A DNA stretch of 64,000 bases from NCBI GenBank assembly GCA_046346965.1, contig JAXMHB010000011.1, positions 92,886 to 156,885 on the forward strand. Direction: 5' to 3'. The notes under the pieces are model-generated. The model did no database searches. It was not told the origin of the DNA and saw only the letters and a list, made by a program, of their open reading frames with translations. Below are positions 34,315 through 41,987 of the stretch, piece by piece. The DNA is from JAXMHB01 sp046346965. GTDB lineage: Bacteria > Pseudomonadota > Gammaproteobacteria > Xanthomonadales > SZUA-5. Within the stretch, counting starts at the first letter, position 1. Each line of letters begins with the position of its first letter. The translations under genes and the position numbers were made by a program.

Positions 34315-35090
34315 ACGCGACCGCCCTGATCGCCGATGACGAGCCGCTGCTGCGCGAGGCGCTGGCGCGCCAGTTGGCGCAGGTGTGGCCGCAGCTCCAA
34401 GTGGTGGCGCAGGCCCGCAACGGCCGCGAGGCGGTGGAACTGCAGGCTGCTCGGCAGCCCGACATCTGCTTTCTCGATGTGCACATGCCAGGGATGTCGG
34501 GGATTGAAGCCGCGCGCCTGATCGGCCGCGGCGCGCATCTGGTGTTCGTTACCGCCTTCGATCAGTACGCGGTGCAGGCGTTTGCGGCCGGCGTGCTCGA
34601 CTATCTGGTCAAGCCGGTCGAATTGGCCCGTCTGGCCGACACCGCGCAGCGTCTGCAGGAACGCCTGCAGGCTGCGATCCGCCCACGGCCGGAAACCGAT
34701 GCGCTGCTGCAACAGTTGGCCGCACAGCTCAAGCGCAGCGTGGCGCCGCCGCCGCTGCGCTGGATCCGCGCCTCGATCGGCGCGCTGACCCGGCTGATTG
34801 CGGTCGAGGACATCGACTATCTGCGCTCGGACACCAAATACACGCGGGTGGCCTGGCGCGGCGAGCAGGACCAGCCCGGCGAGGCGCTGATCCGCACGCC
34901 GCTCAAGGAACTGATCGCCCAGCTCGATCCGCAGGACTTCGTGCAGGTGCATCGCTCAGTCGTGGTGAATCTGCGCGCGATCAGCCACATCACGCGCAGC
35001 GATGGCGACAGTGCAGACATCCATCTGCGCGGCCGGCCCGAGACGCTGCCGATCAGCCGCAGCTATCTGCCGCTGTTTCGGCAAATGTGA
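34311..35090 (+). CDS. LytTR-family response regulator
   Basis: A 259-residue regulator: receiver domain with ADDEP acidic pocket and phospho-acceptor Asp56 in ICFLDVHMPG, switch lysine in YLVKPVELA, a helical linker, and a C-terminal LytTR DNA-binding domain from about residue 150 (IAVEDIDYLRSDTKYTRVAW, FVQVHRSVVVNLRAI). It forms a pair with the LytS-type kinase just upstream. In Pseudomonas the AlgZ/AlgR pair of this type controls alginate and type IV pili; no such targets are visible here, so the regulon is unknown. Confidence 0.9.
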   Translation: MNATALIADDEPLLREALARQLAQVWPQLQVVAQARNGREAVELQAARQPDICFLDVHMPGMSGIEAARLIGRGAHLVFVTAFDQYAVQAFAAGVLDYLVKPVELARLADTAQRLQERLQAAIRPRPETDALLQQLAAQLKRSVAPPPLRWIRASIGALTRLIAVEDIDYLRSDTKYTRVAWRGEQDQPGEALIRTPLKELIAQLDPQDFVQVHRSVVVNLRAISHITRSDGDSADIHLRGRPETLPISRSYLPLFRQM

Positions 35091-35177
35091 GGCGCTGCCT
35101 GCGGGCGGCGGGCTGGCATTCGTGCCTGGGCCCTTGCCTTCGCTATGCTCCTCCCATCGTTGCCTGCTGCTGACCTC

Positions 35178-35330
35178 ATGTTCGACATCCTGCGTGAACT
35201 CTGGGCCTTCCTGCGCGAGCGCAAGAAGTACTGGCTGATGCCCATCGCCATCGTGCTGGTCGCCATCGGCGGCATCCTGATCGCGGTCAAGGGCTCGGTG
35301 ATCGCGCCGTTGATCTACACGCTGTTCTAG
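35178..35330 (+). CDS. DUF5989-family small membrane protein
   Basis: A 50-residue protein, MFDILRELWAFLRERKKYWL followed by a single hydrophobic helix and a GSVIAPLIYTLF end, which is the whole of the DUF5989 pattern. These proteins are often next to sxtJ-like and carbamoyltransferase genes, as I recall; none is nearby. The role is unknown. Start 35178 is the internal Met matching family length; a longer reading from 35145 lacks support. Confidence 0.75.
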   Translation: MFDILRELWAFLRERKKYWLMPIAIVLVAIGGILIAVKGSVIAPLIYTLF

Positions 35331-35337
35331 CCCGGAC

Positions 35338-35733
35338 ATGGCTCGTCTGGTCAATGTGGGCAGTGAGCGCTACACCGGCGGCTGCCACTGTGGCGCGGTG
35401 CGCTTTGCGTTCCTCGGGCCGGCCGCGCTTGAGGTGATCGAGTGCAATTGCAGCATCTGCAGCATGACTGGCTATTTGCACGTCACCGTGCCGCACAGCG
35501 CCTTCACGCTGCTGACGCCGGCCGAGGCGCTCAGCCACTACCGCTTCGGGACCGGCCAGGCGGACCACCTGTTCTGCCGCCTTTGCGGCATCAAGAGCTA
35601 CTACCAGCCGCGTTCACACCCGGACTGCTACAGCGTGAATCTGCGTTGCATAGACGGCGGCGTTGATCATCTGGGGCGCCTGGAGCGCTTCGATGGTCGC
35701 CATTGGGAAGCCGCCGCCGCCCAATTGTCGTAA
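35338..35733 (+). CDS. GFA-family zinc-binding protein (CENP-V/GFA)
   Basis: A 131-residue protein with the zinc-binding cysteines of the glutathione-dependent formaldehyde-activating family: GGCHCGAVRF (Cys16, Cys18), CNCSIC (Cys36, Cys38, Cys41) and CRLCGIKSYY (Cys80, Cys83). The true enzymatic role of most members is not known, and formaldehyde detoxification should not be assumed. It follows the DUF5989 gene by seven bases and is probably in the same transcript. Confidence 0.88.
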   Translation: MARLVNVGSERYTGGCHCGAVRFAFLGPAALEVIECNCSICSMTGYLHVTVPHSAFTLLTPAEALSHYRFGTGQADHLFCRLCGIKSYYQPRSHPDCYSVNLRCIDGGVDHLGRLERFDGRHWEAAAAQLS

Positions 35734-35761
35734 CCGAATGTACACGGCATCATCACGCTAT

Positions 35762-35785
35762 CTGCACAGCGCGTTGACTGTGCAG
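35762..35785 (+). promoter_or_regulatory. inverted repeat, possible operator
   Basis: A perfect 8-bp inverted repeat, CTGCACAG and CTGTGCAG, with an 8-base spacer, just upstream of the ribosome-binding site of the small membrane protein at 35807. Palindromes of this spacing are typical of dimeric repressor sites. No -35/-10 pair can be fixed with confidence. Confidence 0.4.
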
Positions 35786-35806
35786 TATCTGACTGAGGAG
35801 GCGTGC

Positions 35807-35971
35807 ATGGGCAATATCGTGGCGGGTGCGGTGCTGATAGGCATCGGTCTGGCAATGGGCGGATCGGTGTTTCGCGGCGATTTCAGCCTGACCAGTGTGT
35901 TCTTTGATGGCCTGGGGAGTTTCTGGATCGCCAAGGGCCTGTACGAGATGTACAAGGCGCGGAGCAGTTAG
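35807..35971 (+). CDS. small membrane protein, unknown function
   Basis: A 54-residue protein beginning MGNIVAGAVLIGIGLAMGGS, with two short hydrophobic segments separated by FRGDFSLTSVFFDG. It has a strong ribosome-binding site (GAGGAGG, six bases before ATG), which supports it as a real gene despite its size. No family is recognised. It follows the GFA gene after 73 bases that contain a perfect inverted repeat. Confidence 0.65.
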   Translation: MGNIVAGAVLIGIGLAMGGSVFRGDFSLTSVFFDGLGSFWIAKGLYEMYKARSS

Positions 35972-36223
35972 GGAATCCGTGAACAAGTATCGAGGCTGCG
36001 ACGGCGGCTGAATCGGTCTCCAGCGAGAAAGTCGCCGTGCTCTCTGGGCCGGGGCGGCTGACGACGCTGGTGTCCGATTCAGCCCCGTCCCGAAAGCTTG
36101 CGGCCATAATCGTCCGCCGCCTAAAAGCGGACTTTGGCCAGAGAGCCGGGCTAGGCCTGCGGACCGCGTCTGGCGGCAGACGATTCTGACTCGCAACGCG
36201 GCTCACGAGACTTGTTCAGAGTC
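35972..36223 (+). repeat. long dispersed element L, copy 2
   Basis: Shares ordered sequence blocks with 14191-14445 over about 250 bases, ending in the same CTGACTCGCAACG and CTCACGAGACTTGTTCAGAGTC. Here the terminal pair GGCTGAATCGG and CCGATTCAGCC is a perfect 11-bp inverted repeat. An R copy follows directly. The 35972-36350 gap is filled by the L-R pair and holds no gene. Confidence 0.75.
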
Positions 36224-36325
36224 CCGGTCTCGTCCTTGGCGCGCTTACTCGCTCTGCAAACTGGCGACAGCTGGTCCCCCGCCCCCTGACCCCCGCCCCG
36301 CTTTTGCTCCTCCGCCCTCATGCTT
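36224..36325 (+). repeat. dispersed intergenic repeat R, copy fused to L
   Basis: CCGGTCTCGTCCTTGGCGCG, CTCTGCAAACTGGCGACAG, then directly CTGGTCCCCCGCCCCCTGAC and CCCCGCTTTTGCTCC. About 20 bases of the usual hairpin section are deleted relative to other copies. Confidence 0.75.
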
Positions 36326-36350
36326 GGCTAGAGGTTCCCTAAGGCCGCGC

Positions 36351-36833
36351 TCAGCGATTATGAGCGCGCATGATGCGCGCCTTGTCGCGTTCCCAGTCGC
36401 GCTCTTTCTCGGTGTCGCGCTTGTCGTGCAGCTTCTTGCCTTTGGCCAAGCCCAGTTCCACCTTCACCCGATTGCCCTTCCAATACATCTGCAGCGGAAT
36501 CACGGTATAGCCCTTGCGCTCCACCGCGCCGATCAATCGGTTCAATTCGGCCTTGTGCAACAACAGCTTGCGGTTGCGCAGCTTGTCCGCGATCACGTGC
36601 GTGGAGGCCGAAATCAAGGGCGTGATCTGGGCGCCAAACAGAAAAGCCTCGCCGCCTTTCAGCAGCGCGTAGCTCTCGCCGAACTGCACCCGCCCGTCGC
36701 GCAGGCTCTTGACCTCCCAACCTTGCAGCACCAGCCCGGCTTCCATGCGCTCGTCGATCTGATAGTCGAAGCGCGCGCGCTTGTTGACGGCGATGACGCC
36801 GCCGCGTGAGCTATCGTTCTTCTTCTTGCTCAT
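36351..36833 (-). CDS. smpB: SsrA-binding protein
   Basis: A 160-residue protein that carries tmRNA to stalled ribosomes for trans-translation. The pattern is complete: NKRARFDYQIDERMEAGLVL, LQGWEVKSLRDGRVQFGESY, a central KLLLHKAELNRLIGAVERKG, and a basic C-terminal tail KLHDKRDTEKERDWERDKAR, which inserts in the mRNA channel. Start 36833 gives the family length. It is divergent from ratA, whose ATG is only 15 bases away, so the two promoters must overlap within the opposite genes. This smpB / ratA-rnfH arrangement is standard in gammaproteobacteria. Confidence 0.95.
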   Translation of the reverse strand: MSKKKNDSSRGGVIAVNKRARFDYQIDERMEAGLVLQGWEVKSLRDGRVQFGESYALLKGGEAFLFGAQITPLISASTHVIADKLRNRKLLLHKAELNRLIGAVERKGYTVIPLQMYWKGNRVKVELGLAKGKKLHDKRDTEKERDWERDKARIMRAHNR

Positions 36834-36848
36834 GATGTGATTCAACCG

Positions 36849-37358
36849 ATGGCGATCGAGGTTAGCCCGACATCTTCGCCTGATCCGGGCGGCAATGCCA
36901 ACCCCGGCGCGGAGCGCTCCGGGGTCCATGTTCAGCGCGGCGCGCTGGTGGGCTACACGCCAGAGCGCATGTATGCCTTGGTCGCCGATGTCGAGCGCTA
37001 TCCGCAGTGGTTCGACTGGTGTGCGGGCGCTCGCGTGCTGCATCGCGACGGTCCCTTGCTGAGGGCCGAATTGCAGATCCGCATGGTCGGTGTCAGCGCC
37101 CGCTTTTCCACCGAAAATCAGGAGTTTGCCCCCGAGCGCATGCACATGCGTCTGATCGATGGTCCGTTTCGCAGCCTGGACGGCGAATGGACCTTCGCGG
37201 CGGTCGGCGAGACCGGCTGCCGGGTGGCGCTCGATCTGCATTTTGAAGTCAGTTCCGGACTGCTGGCCGGCGCGCTGACGATCGGATTCAAGCGCGTTGC
37301 CGACCGCATGGTCGATGACTTCTGTCGCGCTGCGCGCCGGGAGTACGGGCGTGGCTGA
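36849..37358 (+). CDS. ratA: RatA/COQ10-type START-fold protein
   Basis: A 169-residue protein of the polyketide cyclase/START fold. Family marks are GALVGYTPERMYALVADVER followed by YPQWFDWC, a middle LIDGPFRSLDGEWTF, and GFKRVADRMVDDFCRAA at the end. Members are named RatA from a proposed ribosome-binding toxin in E. coli and are homologous to mitochondrial COQ10, a ubiquinone-binding protein; the second role is the more general one. The first ~30 residues before GALVGY are extra and unstructured. Start uncertain: ATG 36849 or GTG 36837. It overlaps rnfH by eight bases. Confidence 0.88.
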   Translation: MAIEVSPTSSPDPGGNANPGAERSGVHVQRGALVGYTPERMYALVADVERYPQWFDWCAGARVLHRDGPLLRAELQIRMVGVSARFSTENQEFAPERMHMRLIDGPFRSLDGEWTFAAVGETGCRVALDLHFEVSSGLLAGALTIGFKRVADRMVDDFCRAARREYGRG

Positions 37359-37644
37359 GATCGCCGTCGAGTTCTGTTACGCGTTGCCGGAGCGCCAGGA
37401 ATTGCTGCGGCTGCAGTTGCCCGCGGGCGCCACGGTCGCCGACGCGTTGGCGCAGGCGCGCCTGCACATTGCTGACCTGCCCGAGACGGCGGAGCTCGGC
37501 ATCCATGGCCGTCTGTGCGCGCCCGATACCGTGCTGCGTGCGGGCGATCGGGTGGAAATCTATCGACCGCTGCATTTCGACCCGATGGAATCGCGCCGCC
37601 GCCGCGCCGCCAAGCACGCTGCCGCGCCGCGGCGCGCGCGCTGA
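37351..37644 (+). CDS. rnfH: RnfH-family ubiquitin-like protein
   Basis: A 97-residue beta-grasp protein of the UPF0125/RnfH family (also called RatB), recognised by IAVEFCYALPERQELLRLQL, an AQARLH segment, and VEIYRPLHFDPMESRRRRA. No activity is established; it travels with ratA and smpB. Start is GTG 37351, seven bases after GGGAG, inside the end of ratA. The C-terminus is strongly basic. Confidence 0.88.
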   Translation: MAEIAVEFCYALPERQELLRLQLPAGATVADALAQARLHIADLPETAELGIHGRLCAPDTVLRAGDRVEIYRPLHFDPMESRRRRAAKHAAAPRRAR

Positions 37645-37701
37645 TGCGAGGCCGCGCCGCGCGCTGCGCGTAGACTGCGGCCACGCCGCCACGGAGCCGC
37701 C

Positions 37702-39228
37702 ATGCAGACCATCGATCCCGCGACGCTGAGCCTGCCGGTGGTGATAGGCGCGAGTGCCGGCCTGGCCCTGGGGCTGCTGTTGCTCGCGCTCAAGCCCAAA
37801 GACCGCGCTGGCATCCGCAACATGCTGTTGGCGCTGGTGTTTTTCACCCTGGCGCTGGGTGTGGGCGTGATCTTGCAGCACTACCAGGTGACGCGCGCGG
37901 CGATGCTGCTGATGCTGAGCGCCGCGGTGGGCGTGGGCGCGGTGATCATCCGGCTGGTGACGATGGCGGTGTTCCGCTGGGTGCTTCCCTCGTTGCGGCT
38001 GGATTTCCCGCGCATCGTCGAAGATCTGGTGGTGACGGTGCTGGCCGCCGCCTGGCTGCTGTACTGGCTGCACGGCGCCGGGCTCGATCTGCGCAGCTTG
38101 CTGGCGACGTCGGCGGTGATCACCGCGGTGCTGGCCTTCTCGATGCAGGACACGCTGGGCAATGTGCTCGGCGGCGTCGTGCTGCAACTTGACGCCTCGC
38201 TGCGGGTGGGCGACTGGGTGCGCATCGACGATGTCAGCGGCCAGGTGGTGGACGTGCGCTGGCGCCACACGGCGATCGAAACTCGTAATCGCGAAACCGT
38301 CATCATCCCGAACGGCTGGTTGGTCAAGAACCGCTTCACTGTGATCGGATCACGCAACGACGCGCGCACGCGCTGGCGCCGCTGGGTGTGGTTCAACCTG
38401 AGTCTGGAGGCCAGTCCCAGCCGGGTGCTGCAGGTGCTGGAGGACTCGGTGCGCGACAGCGAGGCGCCCAATGTGCTGCTGGACCCGCCGCCAAGCGCAG
38501 TGCTGATGGATGTGAGCCAGGGCTTCGGGCGCTACGCGCTGCGCTACTGGCTGGCCGATCCGCGGCCGGACGACCCCACCGATTCCGATGTGCGCCGGCA
38601 TGCACTGGCAGCGCTGGCGCGCAACGGCATCCGCCTCGCCGTGGTGCACGAGGAACGTCTGATCATTCAGGAGACCGAGCGCCGCCACGCCGCGCGCGAG
38701 GCCGATGAGCTTCAGCGCCGCATGGCCTTGCTGGGCGAGGTTGATCTGTTCGAGTCGCTGGCGCCGGAGGAGTTGCGGATGCTGGCGCAGACGCTGGTGA
38801 CGGCGCCTTACGTCAAGGGGAGTTCGATCACCCGGCAGGGCCGCGTCGCGCATTGGCTGTACCTGATCGTCGCCGGCGAGGCCGATGTCTGGGTCGAACA
38901 GAACGGCAAACGCACCCACATCGCCACCTTGATGCCGGGAGCGGTGTTTGGCGAGATGGGCATGATGACCGGCGAGCCGAGGCGGGCGACCGTCACCGCG
39001 CGCACCGATGTCGAGACGCTGCGCCTGGGCAAGAAGGGTTTCGAGAGCGTGCTGCGCGCCCGACCCGAGATCGCGCGCGAGATCTCGGCGGTGATTGCGG
39101 CGCGGCAGACGCAGCTGGTGCTGGCGGAACAGGCGGCGCGCGCCGACGCCGGCGTGCCGGAAACCGAGGCCATCATGGAGCGCATCCGCGCTTTTTTCGG
39201 GTTGTCGGACGCGGGCGCCGCCGATTGA
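37702..39228 (+). CDS. MscS-type mechanosensitive channel with cyclic-nucleotide-binding domain
   Basis: A 508-residue membrane protein. Four hydrophobic helices (to about residue 130) lead to the MscS pore and upper beta domain, ITAVLAFSMQDTLGNVLGGV and VGDWVRIDDVSGQVVDVRWR. A CRP-like cyclic-nucleotide-binding domain occupies about residues 345-460 (LFESLAPEELRMLAQTLV, TRQGRVAHWLYLIVAGEADV, MPGAVFGEMGMMTGEPRRAT). The phosphate-binding cassette has GEMGMMTGEPRRAT where cAMP binders usually have GE-x6-RxA. Channels of this build may open on ligand or tension to relieve osmotic stress. ATG 37702 has GGAG six bases ahead. Confidence 0.88.
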   Translation: MQTIDPATLSLPVVIGASAGLALGLLLLALKPKDRAGIRNMLLALVFFTLALGVGVILQHYQVTRAAMLLMLSAAVGVGAVIIRLVTMAVFRWVLPSLRLDFPRIVEDLVVTVLAAAWLLYWLHGAGLDLRSLLATSAVITAVLAFSMQDTLGNVLGGVVLQLDASLRVGDWVRIDDVSGQVVDVRWRHTAIETRNRETVIIPNGWLVKNRFTVIGSRNDARTRWRRWVWFNLSLEASPSRVLQVLEDSVRDSEAPNVLLDPPPSAVLMDVSQGFGRYALRYWLADPRPDDPTDSDVRRHALAALARNGIRLAVVHEERLIIQETERRHAAREADELQRRMALLGEVDLFESLAPEELRMLAQTLVTAPYVKGSSITRQGRVAHWLYLIVAGEADVWVEQNGKRTHIATLMPGAVFGEMGMMTGEPRRATVTARTDVETLRLGKKGFESVLRARPEIAREISAVIAARQTQLVLAEQAARADAGVPETEAIMERIRAFFGLSDAGAAD

Positions 39229-39295
39229 CGCGGCACAAGATACAGCGGCAAACCCGGTCGCAAGCTACGCGCATTCGCGGCCAGTCAGAGACGCC

Positions 39296-40765
39296 ATGTT
39301 TGAATCCGCCGAAGTGGGGCATCGCATCAGCAAGTCCGATTACCGGGCGCAAGCGCCGCTGTTGCGCGAGGCCTTGCTGAAGGCGCAGTACGAGTTGCTG
39401 AAGAGCGCGCGCTTCCCGGTGCTGATCCTCATCGGTGGCGTCGACGGCGCCGGCAAGGGCGAGACGGTCAATCTGCTCAATGAATGGATGGACCCGCGCC
39501 ATATCGTCACCCACGCCTTCAGCGCGCCTAGCGAGGAGGAAGCGCAGCGGCCGCCGATGTGGCGCTATTGGCGCGCGCTGCCGCCCAAAGGCAAGATCGG
39601 GATTCTGTTCGGCTCCTGGTACAGCGATCCGATCCTGCGCCGCGCCGAGGGCGAGATTGGCGATGCCGAGCTGATCCGCTCGATCGAGGAGATCCGCCAC
39701 TTCGAGCGCATGCTGGTCTCCGAAGGTGCGCTGATCCTGAAGTTCTGGTTCCACATCTCCAAGGCGCAGCAGAAGCAGCGCCTGACCGAGTTGAGTGCCG
39801 ACCCGAGCACGCGCTGGCGCGTCAGCGAGACCGACTGGGAGCGCTATCACCACTACAAGCGCTTTCGCAAAGTGTCGGAGCTGACGCTGCGCGAGACCAG
39901 CACCGGCGATGCGCCGTGGATACTGGTCGAGGGCAGCGATCCGCACTATCGCTATCTCACCGTGGGCACCCAGTTGTTGAATGCGCTGACCGAGCGCCTG
40001 GCCGGATCTGCGCCGCCGCCGACGGTGACGCCGGCGCCGCTGGCGCCGCCGCTCGACACACGCAACGTGCTGAATGTGCTGGATTACGCCTGCAAGCTGG
40101 AGAAAAAGCCCTACAAGCGTTTGCTGGAGAAGTATCAGGGCCGGCTGAATTTGCTGACGCGCACCGCCGCCTTCCGCAAGCGCTCGCTGATCGTGGTGTT
40201 CGAGGGTCAGGATGCGGCTGGCAAGGGCAGCAGCATCCGGCGCATTACCGGGGCCTTGGACGCGCGCCACTACCAGGTCATCCCGATCGCAGCGCCGACG
40301 GAGGAAGAGCGCGCGCAGCCCTATCTGTGGCGCTTCTGGCGGCATCTGCCGCCGAAAGGACGGGTGACGATCTTCGATCGCTCCTGGTACGGCCGGCTGC
40401 TGGTCGAGCGCGTCGAAGGCTTTTGCGCCGAAGCGGACTGGATGCGCGCCTTCCACGAGATCAATGCCTTCGAGGAACAGCTGGTGCAAAGCGGCGCCAT
40501 TGTCGTCAAGTTCTGGTTGGCGATCACGCAGGAGGAGCAACTGGCGCGCTTCAAGCAGCGCCAGGAAACCGCCTTCAAGCAGTACAAAATCACCGACGAG
40601 GATTGGCGTAACCGCGAGAAATGGCCGCAGTACGAGCGCGCCGTGTGCGACATGATCGAGCGCTGCAGCACCGAGTTAGCGCCATGGCACCTGATTCCCG
40701 CCAACGACAAGCTGCACGCGCGCATTGAAATTCTGAAGACGCTGTGTGCGGCCTTGCAGGAGTAG
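39296..40765 (+). CDS. pap: polyphosphate:AMP phosphotransferase (two-domain PPK2)
   Basis: A 489-residue protein with two tandem PPK2 domains, the build of polyphosphate:AMP phosphotransferase that makes ADP from AMP and polyphosphate. Each domain has a Walker A loop, IGGVDGAGKGET (about residues 46-57) and FEGQDAAGKGSS (about residues 302-313), and each a lid/Walker B region; the C-terminal copy has IFDRSWYGRLLVERVEGF, while the N-terminal copy has the altered LFGSWYSDPI and is probably inactive, as in the Pseudomonas enzyme. Length agrees with the ~496-residue Pseudomonas PAP. It follows the MscS gene after 67 bases. It provides adenylate from polyphosphate during starvation. Confidence 0.92.
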   Translation: MFESAEVGHRISKSDYRAQAPLLREALLKAQYELLKSARFPVLILIGGVDGAGKGETVNLLNEWMDPRHIVTHAFSAPSEEEAQRPPMWRYWRALPPKGKIGILFGSWYSDPILRRAEGEIGDAELIRSIEEIRHFERMLVSEGALILKFWFHISKAQQKQRLTELSADPSTRWRVSETDWERYHHYKRFRKVSELTLRETSTGDAPWILVEGSDPHYRYLTVGTQLLNALTERLAGSAPPPTVTPAPLAPPLDTRNVLNVLDYACKLEKKPYKRLLEKYQGRLNLLTRTAAFRKRSLIVVFEGQDAAGKGSSIRRITGALDARHYQVIPIAAPTEEERAQPYLWRFWRHLPPKGRVTIFDRSWYGRLLVERVEGFCAEADWMRAFHEINAFEEQLVQSGAIVVKFWLAITQEEQLARFKQRQETAFKQYKITDEDWRNREKWPQYERAVCDMIERCSTELAPWHLIPANDKLHARIEILKTLCAALQE

Positions 40766-40769
40766 CGGG

Positions 40770-40860
40770 GGCTGAGCAGAAGCGGGGCGCGGGCAGGGGG
40801 CGGGGGACGAGCACGGTCGCGCTTGCGCGGCACTGTCGCGTGGCCGTTTGCTGCGTGGAG
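40770..40860 (-). repeat. dispersed intergenic repeat R, inverted copy
   Basis: Reverse complement of the R core: GAGCAGAAGCGGGGCGCGGG, GGGGGACGAGCACGGTCGCG, then GCGCGGCACTGTCGCGTGGC and GTTTGCTGCG. It lies in the 40766-41241 gap, which holds three R copies, a heptamer array and no gene. Confidence 0.75.
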
Positions 40861-40864
40861 AAGC

Positions 40865-40885
40865 GGGACTCGGGACTCGGGACTC
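40865..40885 (+). repeat. 7-bp tandem array (GGGACTC)
   Basis: Three exact GGGACTC units followed by GGGGCCC. This is the complementary strand of the CCCGAGT array at 14651 and, as there, it borders an R copy. Confidence 0.85.
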
Positions 40886-40999
40886 GGGGCCCGCCAGTTT
40901 GCGGAACGCGTATGCGCGTCGAAGGCTAGAAAGGGACTCCGTACAGGTTAGCTGAGCCGCGCTGCGAGTCGGCATCCAATGCCGCTGGGCGCCCGGCGA

Positions 41000-41095
41000 G
41001 AGCGCTGGTCGTCGGAATCGGCGACAGTGCCTCGCAGATGCGACCGTGCTCGTCCCCCGCCACCTGCCCCTTGCCCCGCCTTTGCACCCATGGCC
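41000..41095 (+). repeat. dispersed intergenic repeat R
   Basis: CGCTGGTCGTCGGAATCGGC, GACAGTGCCTCGCAGATGCG and ACCGTGCTCGTCCCCCGCC with CCCCGCCTTTGCACCC. It forms a direct pair with the copy at 41125. Confidence 0.75.
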
Positions 41096-41124
41096 CCGAG
41101 TTCGGCAAGCTCATCTCCAGCAGC

Positions 41125-41238
41125 CAGCGAAGCGCTGATCGTCGGAATCGGCGACAGTGCCACGCCAATTCGGCCGTGCTGGTCCCCCGCCCCCTGCCCC
41201 TTGCCCCGCTCTTGCTCCTACGCCCCCACGTCTGGCAA
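41125..41238 (+). repeat. dispersed intergenic repeat R
   Basis: CGCTGATCGTCGGAATCGGC, GACAGTGCCACGCCAATTCG and GCCGTGCTGGTCCCCCGCC with CCCCGCTCTTGCTCC, then GTCTGGCAAGCG. Very similar to the copy at 41000, suggesting local duplication. Confidence 0.78.
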
Positions 41239-41241
41239 GCG

Positions 41242-41754
41242 TTACCCCAGCAATTCCAGATACACCTCCAGATCCGCCGGGCGATGGCAGCAGTAGATCA
41301 CCTGCAGCTCGGATTCGCGTTCCTGCAGGGCGCGGCGGACGCTGGCAATGGCGATCTCCGCGGCCGGCCTGAAGGGATAGCGATAGGTGCCGGTGCTGAT
41401 GCAGGGAAAGGCCAGACTGCGCGCACCCAGATTCAGTGCCAGCTGCACGCAGGCTCGGTAACAACTGGCGAGCAGCTCGGCTTCGCCGGCGCCGCCGCCC
41501 TGCCAGACTGGCCCCACGGTGTGGATGATGTGGCGTGCCGGCAGCGCGTAGCCGGCGGTGGCTTTGGCCTCGCCGGTCCGGCAGCCGCCGAGCAGGCGAC
41601 AGGCCGCCAGCAGCGCGGGGCCGGCCGCGCGATGGATGGCCCCATCGACGCCGCCGCCGCCGAGCAGCGAGTTCTGGGCGGCGTTGACGATGGCATCGAC
41701 CTCCAGCTGGGTGATGTCGCCGAGCACGGCGCGCAAGGACGATTGCATGGGCAT
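41242..41754 (-). CDS. macrodomain protein (O-acetyl-ADP-ribose deacetylase-like)
   Basis: A 170-residue macrodomain of the YmdB/MacroD type that binds ADP-ribose and can remove it from acetyl or protein groups. Diagnostic segments are LGDITQLEVDAIVNAAQNSL, LGGGGVDGAIHRAAG (the catalytic loop with the conserved Asn-Ala-Ala upstream and Gly-Gly-Val-Asp-Gly), YALPARHIIHTVGPVW and SLAFPCISTGTYRYP. It ends a few bases after an R repeat. Start 41754 or 41748; neither has a strong ribosome-binding site. No ADP-ribosyltransferase gene lies nearby to suggest a toxin-antitoxin pair. Confidence 0.9.
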   Translation of the reverse strand: MPMQSSLRAVLGDITQLEVDAIVNAAQNSLLGGGGVDGAIHRAAGPALLAACRLLGGCRTGEAKATAGYALPARHIIHTVGPVWQGGGAGEAELLASCYRACVQLALNLGARSLAFPCISTGTYRYPFRPAAEIAIASVRRALQERESELQVIYCCHRPADLEVYLELLG

Positions 41755-41987
41755 GCCGCTCGCGGATACGGGAGTCGCCGACGACACTGCCCGCGCCGGC
41801 AGTGCGACGCAAGCGCGTGCCGATCAGAAAAGCAGCAGACCGTCGCCGAGCGCGTCGGGACGCGCCAGTGCCGACTTATGCGAGTAGATATCCACAGGCT
41901 TGCTGACAGTCTGTGTGGACAAGCGCGCCCACGGCGTCAGCTCGTAGGCGTTCGGTGGGTCTGTGTTGCGGGCAACTGGAGCAGCAC

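Noticed and set aside
41242..41754. Macrodomain protein as part of a DarTG-like toxin-antitoxin pair
   Set aside because: No ADP-ribosyltransferase gene is adjacent; the neighbours are repeats and an unrelated exported protein gene.
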